From NCBI RefSeq assembly GCF_910592395.1, contig NC_088317.1:3906001-3970000 (forward strand): a DNA stretch of 64,000 nucleotides, given 5' to 3'. A model generated the notes under the pieces. It ran no database searches and had not been told where the DNA came from. It was given only the letters and a program-made list of their open reading frames with translations. Within the stretch, counting starts at the first letter, position 1; every line of letters begins with the position of its first letter. Source of the DNA: Lineus longissimus (lineage: Eukaryota > Nemertea > Pilidiophora > Heteronemertea > Lineidae). Position numbers and translations under genes: made by a program. Below, one piece after another: positions 57,531 through 64,000 of this stretch.

Positions 57531-60500
57531 CTAAATGCGTTCGTTTCTGACTGGACCGTAACTGTCCTTCCGTCTGTGGTCGCGATCATCCTCGTCACTA
57601 TCCTGTATAAGATATGTCCTCTCCTCCACCGAGATAACCTCTCTGTCCCATTCCTGGCGTTCCCCACTCCCCAGGGCCATGAACGCTAGCCATCCGCCCA
57701 CACCCACCGCCGCGTTGATGTAGAAGACGAGTTGCCACTGGTGGATCGATTGCTGCAAGAAAGCAAAACTAAAAGATATCAGAAATTGCGGATTCATGTA
57801 GCTTTTTCAACATGTTCCACCGCCTGGCTTGCCAAGGGAAACTCGAGAGGGAGCACAATCTGCGGACACTAGTACATGTACTTCGTCGCCCCAGGATTTT
57901 TTTCTCAGGATGTTGTTATGCATCGGCTGCTTGATGAGACTTGGACAAGTAATCCGCCGGCTTCCTACATGTTGTTGGCGACTTTGACGGTAGCATGTCG
58001 GGGAGGAGACGGGATGCCGGTCGGTCATGCGCATGATGAACAGAAGCTGCTCTTACCTTTTCATCTGTTATGTACCCAACGAGATACGGCGCAACAACTG
58101 CCGGAAGATTCGACGCACAGTTGATGATTCCCATGACACTGCCAGCAAAGTATGGCGCGATGTCCAAGGCGTTGTTGTCCTTTCCTCCGTACGTGAAGCC
58201 GCTGGTCCCTACGGACAGGGTGAGGAGGACCACGGCTAGAGTCTGGTCACAGCCAACGAAGCCGACGCTTACGAGGAAAGCCCCGGGGATGAGAACACCT
58301 AAAGAAAAAGAGAATTTTCATTTTTAGTTCACGGCTTTGAATCACTGTGACAACGACATGTTAGTGACAAAGCATGTTTGTGCCAATATTATGTGATTGT
58401 GACATCAATATGGCTATGAAACGGTAACTGTTTGAGGACAGTTGAGTATGTCTTCGTAAGTATGCCAATGGGTGATGTGTATTTGATTAAATTGCCAAGG
58501 ATTTGCTCGGCGGATTAAAGCGGTGCATGTAATTGTGTAGTTGGTCGGGTTTCCATAATAGTGCTTATCTTGGGTTCATGTGTATGCTTGGAGACAATAG
58601 GTGTTGGGCACTACCAAAGAAGTTGGAGGCATGGGCGAGGACAAAGCCGTGGAGGAGGACTTAATGTGGGGTGGGCTGGGTATCGAGTTAATGCAAAGGA
58701 GGGTAATGTATGCAAGGAAAGAGGCGTGGCGAAGTCGGTGTGTCAAATGAATAACAAGAAGGTAGCATGTATGGAGAGGGATCAGGCACAGTTTGAGCGT
58801 CAGATGAGTGAAAAGGGAATGCACAGAGGATAGGTTTGGATGTCAGATGAATAAAAGGAAAGGAACATGTATGGAGAAGGCGAGTGTGGTGCGGGTTCCA
58901 GATGAAAAAAAAAAGATAGTTTGTATGTCAGATGAATAAACGTGTACGTGGAAGGGGGTCATATGGTTTTGTGTCATAATTATGAATAAAGAGAAGGGGA
59001 CACGTATGGACAGGGAGGTCCGATACCGCTGGCGCGATTTTGAATATCATCTTCTTTGCAAGTGGATTCGGTATACGATACCTACTGAGTGTGGTGTATA
59101 ATTTTCTGACTGCAGTAATGGACATAATCCTTCGCTCCCGCAGTAAATCCGCCGAGTATCCGGTAAAGATTGTAATAATCCACAGAGCCAAGTAGGGTAC
59201 GGCAGAGAGCAGACCATTCTGAAAGATAAAAGGTTCATTACGTTATTTTGCATTGCTCAATACACGACCTATCGTCCTTAGATAAAGCCCGCTCGGCCTT
59301 AATTCACATTGTTCTGCAGTCTCATCAAAGGATAATCAGGGCAAATCTTTTGATAACGTCGACCCCCCCACGAAACGCCTTTGTGTGTGTTCATAGGCCT
59401 TTTCATGAATTGGGGGGGGGGGGATGGTAAAGTAATATCAGCCTTGTAGTATGCTGCAGATGACACAATGGACAAGGGTGGGTGGGTATAAATTCTATTC
59501 ATTTACCTGATTGATGTCAAATCTCAGAATTTCTTTCATGTATTGCGGCAGGCTAGTTAGCAAGGTGAAGTATTGTAAGGCTGGCAGTGTCATACCGATC
59601 ACAATGCCCCACACTGGTGCGCTGGTTAAGATTGCTTTCCAGGGAGTTCGCCGCTCTACCTGAAATGGCGAACAAATTCGAATATACAAATATCAGAATA
59701 CACTCCGGAGGCAGTGGATTCGGTTTCGTCTTGGAAGAGGAATACACCAACGCTGAGGAAAAACAAACACACTGTTTCTTTTTCACCAATTGCTTATTTT
59801 TCGTACCTTTTTCGTTCCACTTGTAATCTGCAGGGAAGCCATGATGTAGTTTTTCTCTTGAGATGAGATCCTTGGATGGCAACTGGGCTCACTGTACACC
59901 AGGAACAACCAGAGAGCGTACCAGATAAACGTCAGGCTACCTAGAAACGGAAAGGATTGTAGGTGTAACAGAAATAGGTGTCCCCTGGAAAAGTGTCCTT
60001 ACCTTTGTTGGATTGTTCTGTGAAAGATTATTGTATTGGCATAGAGTGGCGATACACGATGCAGAGACCAGTGGCCTTAAAACAAATCATACAATGTACA
60101 CGATGGAGTATGGTACATTGTATATTGTCTCAAACGCACTTAGATACTCAATGAGACAGGATGTCCAACACATGCAGGAGTCTCTCTCTCCCTCCTGTCA
60201 AGGGCCGTAATCACGATCACTAAGGCCGGGATGGTGAGACAACTTACCAAATATGTAAAATACAGAAGGCCACCCGAGAGACTCGCAGAGAACGCCTGAC
60301 AGTGCCATCGATATCACTGTCCCCATGAACATCCCTGAAATATGACAAGAGATTCGAAGAATTCAAATTCAAATTGTTTCGGACCACATTAGGTAGTTTA
60401 TGAAGGTGCATTTAGGTTCTCGGCGATACGACTGGTTCTTCTGCTGCTGCGTCTAGGTAATTGTATATGTGACAAAAATCGGCCTTTTGATGTCGGTCTT

Positions 60501-62229
60501 TACAGTCCGGACGCATTGGATTGGCCTTGTCCCTCCCCAAAGGATGACTATGTTTAAGATGAGGAATGAACTGCCTTGGGAACCTATTGGTCGCCCACTG
60601 CTCCCGACAGATGGTTTAGGACGTCGAAGTGGCACCCGCTATCATCGCCAATCTATACTCCGGACGCATTGGACCGGCCTTGTCTTGTCGCCCGAGGAAG
60701 GACGATCAGGATGACCATATGGACTGCATCGGAGTCTACGCCAAACCGGCTTACCTGACTGTATGATACCAGTATACCGCGTGTTCTCGATGGGCGGTAA
60801 CCATTTCCCCAGGAGAGAGAAGAGGGAAGGATACATGACGCCCTGCAAGAAAAAACCTTTGTCGTCAGTGACCGCTGTTTGGTTGTCAAAACGATAATTG
60901 ATATGGCGATACCACGAGTTGTCGCCCGGGAGTTACGGCATCATGAAAGGCCAAAGTTTGAAATGTCCGAGGGTACAGAGTGTCCGGGCTTAGAGTAAAC
61001 CAACCTGGCTACCCTAAGGTCCGGGGGACAAGGGGTTATAGACCGCAAAAAGTGGTTTTGGTGATGTGGATGTGACGAATTGAAAGGCACGGGTCAGTTC
61101 CCGCCCATCCCCAACGGTTTGGTCTGGGCGTTCGATCCATCTGGCAAGGTCTTTCTAGCTAGACATCGACAGGGCGCAGCCTTAGAGGATGTGGGTTGTG
61201 ATGAGAGGTGTCCTTTATTGGTTCGCACCCGCACTCACCCCGACTAGCCCTTGGACTACCCTCAGAGCAATGAATGCATAGAGACTCAGTCTTGCCGCCA
61301 CCGGGATGAGTATTGTCAGTATGCCCATGCCAAAGATCCCAGTCCCCATGACGTGTTTCCCGCCGATCTTGTCCGCCAGCCACCCTCCTGGGATCTGTGT
61401 GACGATGTACCCGTAGGAAAATGCACCATTTATTATACCCTGGGTTTCGGCGTCCCAGACGAATTCACCATCCTGAAATATAGATGAAATATGTATCCTT
61501 CAATACTTATCAGAAATATTCAGGCCAACAAACCTGTTACAGGAACCGACGACTTTTTCATCCGATGTTCCAAACGACCCGACGCACATATGTACTGTAA
61601 ACCCGGCCAGGAGCCGTCACAGTCTCCGACCGCTGTGGGGTTTCTACAGGGTGTGGCCTGAATCGATTTTCTTTAAACTGTAAAGTCAGTTTTTTGTCGG
61701 GACCGCCCCCGGGCCTTCTAAGGCAAGGGAGACTGAGACATAACGTACTAGAGTCCAAAGACCCCCTGTCGGCTGAGACAGTGTCCATCTAAAAAATATT
61801 CCCCGCCCGGCCTCTCTCCCATTTCGTCCAGGGATTTTCCTACCTTCGCTGTGGAATTCGTCTGATTTTGAATATTCTGAGGGCATTCCTCGGAGCCATT
61901 GATCCCGCTCGGAACCAGGACTGCAGTTTGGTTGACCATGGCCACCAGGGCAACACTTATACCAAACCTGATGGTGTAGAGATTGACAGTCCCGAAGAAC
62001 GCCATGAGGACCAGGACATGGCGCCAGCCGAAACCTGAAGAAAAAACACCCATTTTTGTAATCTTCCTATCGTGAGCTGTTCGTATTTAGCAACCCTTTT
62101 GGACACCAACTGTGGCTGCGTGGTTGGTCAAGGGAGACAAAACACTACTTAATTGAAAAGCATTATAAACGGGACATCCTGTAGGAACCTACCTTTTTGA
62201 GCAAGTTCTGTCGTCTGCTCTTGAGCCAT
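57531..62229 (-). CDS. SLC17A5: SLC17-family anion transporter, sialin-like
   Basis: SLC17 carriers (sialin, VGLUTs, phosphate carriers) are major-facilitator proteins moving organic anions; sialin exports sialic acid from lysosomes. Exons: 62229-62193, 62034-61844, 61472-61239, 60842-60755, 60334-60248, 59940-59807, 59659-59507, 59218-59086, 58298-58057, 57752-57531. All are GT-AG, phases agree, and the 1521 nt give 506 aa (sialin about 495). The first membrane segment has the family's YTIRFGISVALVAMV. The first loop has four N-glycosylation sequons. Further signatures include QGIINGAFSYGYIVTQIPGG with LADKIGGK, RVVQGLVGG, GVMYPS and a TYGGKDNNALDIAPYFAGSV stretch. The C-terminus is acidic (QDSDEDDRD). 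Sialin-like fits better than VGLUT because of the length and short tails. Substrate and organelle are inferred, and invertebrates have many SLC17 paralogues. Confidence 0.92.
58780..59010. repeat. Degenerate roughly 60-bp repeats in SLC17 intron
   Basis: The phrases 'tgtcagatgaataaa' and 'acatgtatggaga' recur four times with decay between exons 8 and 9. No function is seen. Confidence 0.5.
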
Positions 62230-64000
62230 GTTGACGTCAGGTGACAGAGGTCCAAATGAAGAAACGATAAACAACCCTTTCCACCTTCACTGACGCAGCG
62301 TTCATTGCGAGTCACATGCTAGCTAAGTCATGTACCAGTAATTATGATATAGAATTCCACAACCATAGGATAGTGCATTTCCTAGTGGCTTCCATGCACT
62401 ACATATACCAGGGTAGGCCTACATGTATAACACTTGATTATTGATTATCAGGCCTAGTAACATATGTCAGAGCAATATCAAGTTAGTAGGCCTAGAGACA
62501 AGGGAAATCATGTGACACACTTTGACCTTTCAAAACCCATTGTTGGAGTTTACTGTATTCCCGATCTTTATGAAAAAAATGCAAATAATCTCGATTGTAT
62601 TTGTGAGTACTTAGCCAGATCAACCCTGGCCAGGTCATTTCGAATAAATGTGTGTCTCTTTGTCAGTTTAGGTTCACTTTGAAGGGTCACTGATTAAAAG
62701 TAGGAGTGTTCGATGATCATGGTCATTCTGAATGGTTTTTCTCCAGTATGAATACTTTCTGTGGGAAGTTGACTTGTATGCAAGTGCCAAACCAGCTATA
62801 GATCATCTTCAACATATTTTTATCAGTCCGAATACCTCGTCATTGGAATACATATCACAGCACATCCCTGCGCCTAGAGCAGGATCCTGCACTCACTCTC
62901 TAAAAGACAAAAGCACAACCAGCACAGGAACAGTGGTCTTCCTCGAAATTGGGGGTTACTTGATGGTTTTCCAGGGGTTGACCACATTATGAATTCTCAG
63001 TAGGGATTGGCCTTGTTCCGATATGTCAGATGGGGTTGGCATACTCTGACTTGCCAGGAGGGGTTGGCCATTTTCTGTCAGTAATCCTGGGGTAAGGGGC
63101 CAACCAATAGGTAATGGCCTAGGCAGCCGCAGGATCCCAGCTTCAAAGAGAGTGTTGTCTTCAACACAATTATGCACACCCCTCCCACACACAAACAAAG
63201 CACAAGAAAACCATCTAAATTTATACAACTTTTTATTCCGTTTGAATAATTTACAGTCATGAATATGAGGCATAATATGGTAAAAATGCACATTATTGTT
63301 TATAAAATATGCTACATACTATTCTGGGAAAAAACTGACCAAATGGTTTAGAGCTCTAGAGAACTTATAATCTGTACTTAAACAGTCTGGAAGGGATGGA
63401 TTTCCATGCCTAACATTTTGGTATGGATCCCCTTCGAGACAGTTCAAGTGAGAGCAGTTCTCTGAATCTCACATTTCATCTCAAAACGCCATACATCTTT
63501 TTTTGCCATCAACCAAATTTGACCTATCATTAATAGGCATCTAAAGGCTTGATAACAACCTCAAAAGCATACCTTTAATGAAATCAACAATATATCATGA
63601 CTAATTCTTGATAGTCTTCAATATCACTGATGATATTGACACATTGTTGAAAGGTTGACCTCGAACTTGGAAATATTTATGACAATAAAAGGTAAGTCTT
63701 CCAAACTATAAACCAGAGGGACAGTCACCAGAACAGACACTGTTAACCACAAAATTTCACTCTATTTTATTTTTGTGATTTATCAAAATTTCTGAAAAAT
63801 TCGCAATTACTATTTTGGCAGATTACAAAATTTCTTTGGCTTTTCCAATGAAAATTACTATTTTTGGATCGAGGTTATTTGCAAATCCGCAAAAATAAAA
63901 CGCCTGCAAAATCTTTGCAGTTAACAGTAGTAGGTCTACACATACAGCACTCTGGGCTACATACAAAACTCTTACAAATGTTTACATATAGTTTATTAAG
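62230..64000. other. Upstream of SLC17; nothing recognised
   Basis: This should contain the promoter and 5' UTR of the minus-strand SLC17 gene near 62.25-62.6 kb. I see no coding exon, RNA gene or named repeat up to the window end. Confidence 0.45.

Overview
This is eukaryotic DNA: genes are split by GT-AG introns, spacers are wide, and LINE, SINE, MITE and satellite repeats are abundant. A full set of bilaterian genes (Nck adaptor, CENP-I, MsrB, a sialin-type SLC17 carrier) together with CR1/L2-type LINEs and tRNA-derived SINEs suggests a marine invertebrate, either a lophotrochozoan or an invertebrate deuterostome. I cannot place it more closely from sequence alone.

Layout. 1-6.1 kb: no recognisable gene, probably upstream or 5' UTR/intron territory of Nck. 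6.1-7.7 kb (+): the coding exons of an Nck adaptor (three SH3 domains and one SH2). 7.7-15.2 kb: intergenic, with LINE and SINE remnants and a 68-bp satellite. 15.2-26.8 kb (-): a 24-exon gene that I assembled by splice sites and phase (1214 aa). It has a charged N-terminal half, a WD-type beta-propeller region and a Gly/Arg/Ser tail, and I do not recognise the family. 27.9-38.8 kb: a nested pair of large DNA transposons. 40.4-48.1 kb (-): CENPI in 16 exons (735 aa), with introns full of tandem and inverted repeats. 49.6-50.6 kb (+): a methionine-R-sulfoxide reductase, divergent from CENPI. 54.2-57.1 kb: a 68-bp satellite array that reverses orientation. 57.5-62.2 kb (-): an SLC17 (sialin-like) anion transporter in 10 exons (506 aa).

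The most striking part is 27.9-38.8 kb. An apparently recent 7.4-kb element (X) has inserted 10 bp inside the left end of a second copy (Y) of the same family. Two independent, perfect 6-bp target-site duplications show this: TATTAG around X and TGTTTT around Y. X carries long terminal inverted repeats that are mostly arrays of a roughly 21-bp unit built on the palindrome TACGTA. It has two convergent genes: a DDE integrase-type transposase (386 aa, intact, one intron) and a SAM-like/HECT-type E3 ligase-like protein, frameshifted just before its C-terminal lobe. Y has lost about 5.3 kb of its interior, where a degenerate CR1/L2-type LINE now sits. The transposase resembles the IS3-like (IS3EU-type) eukaryotic integrases. 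The pairing with a HECT protein and the minisatellite TIRs are the best candidate here for an under-described system.

The host genes look unrelated in function (signalling, an unidentified WD protein, kinetochore, redox repair, transport). I see no operon-like arrangement other than the head-to-head CENPI/MSRB pair, which could share a promoter region.
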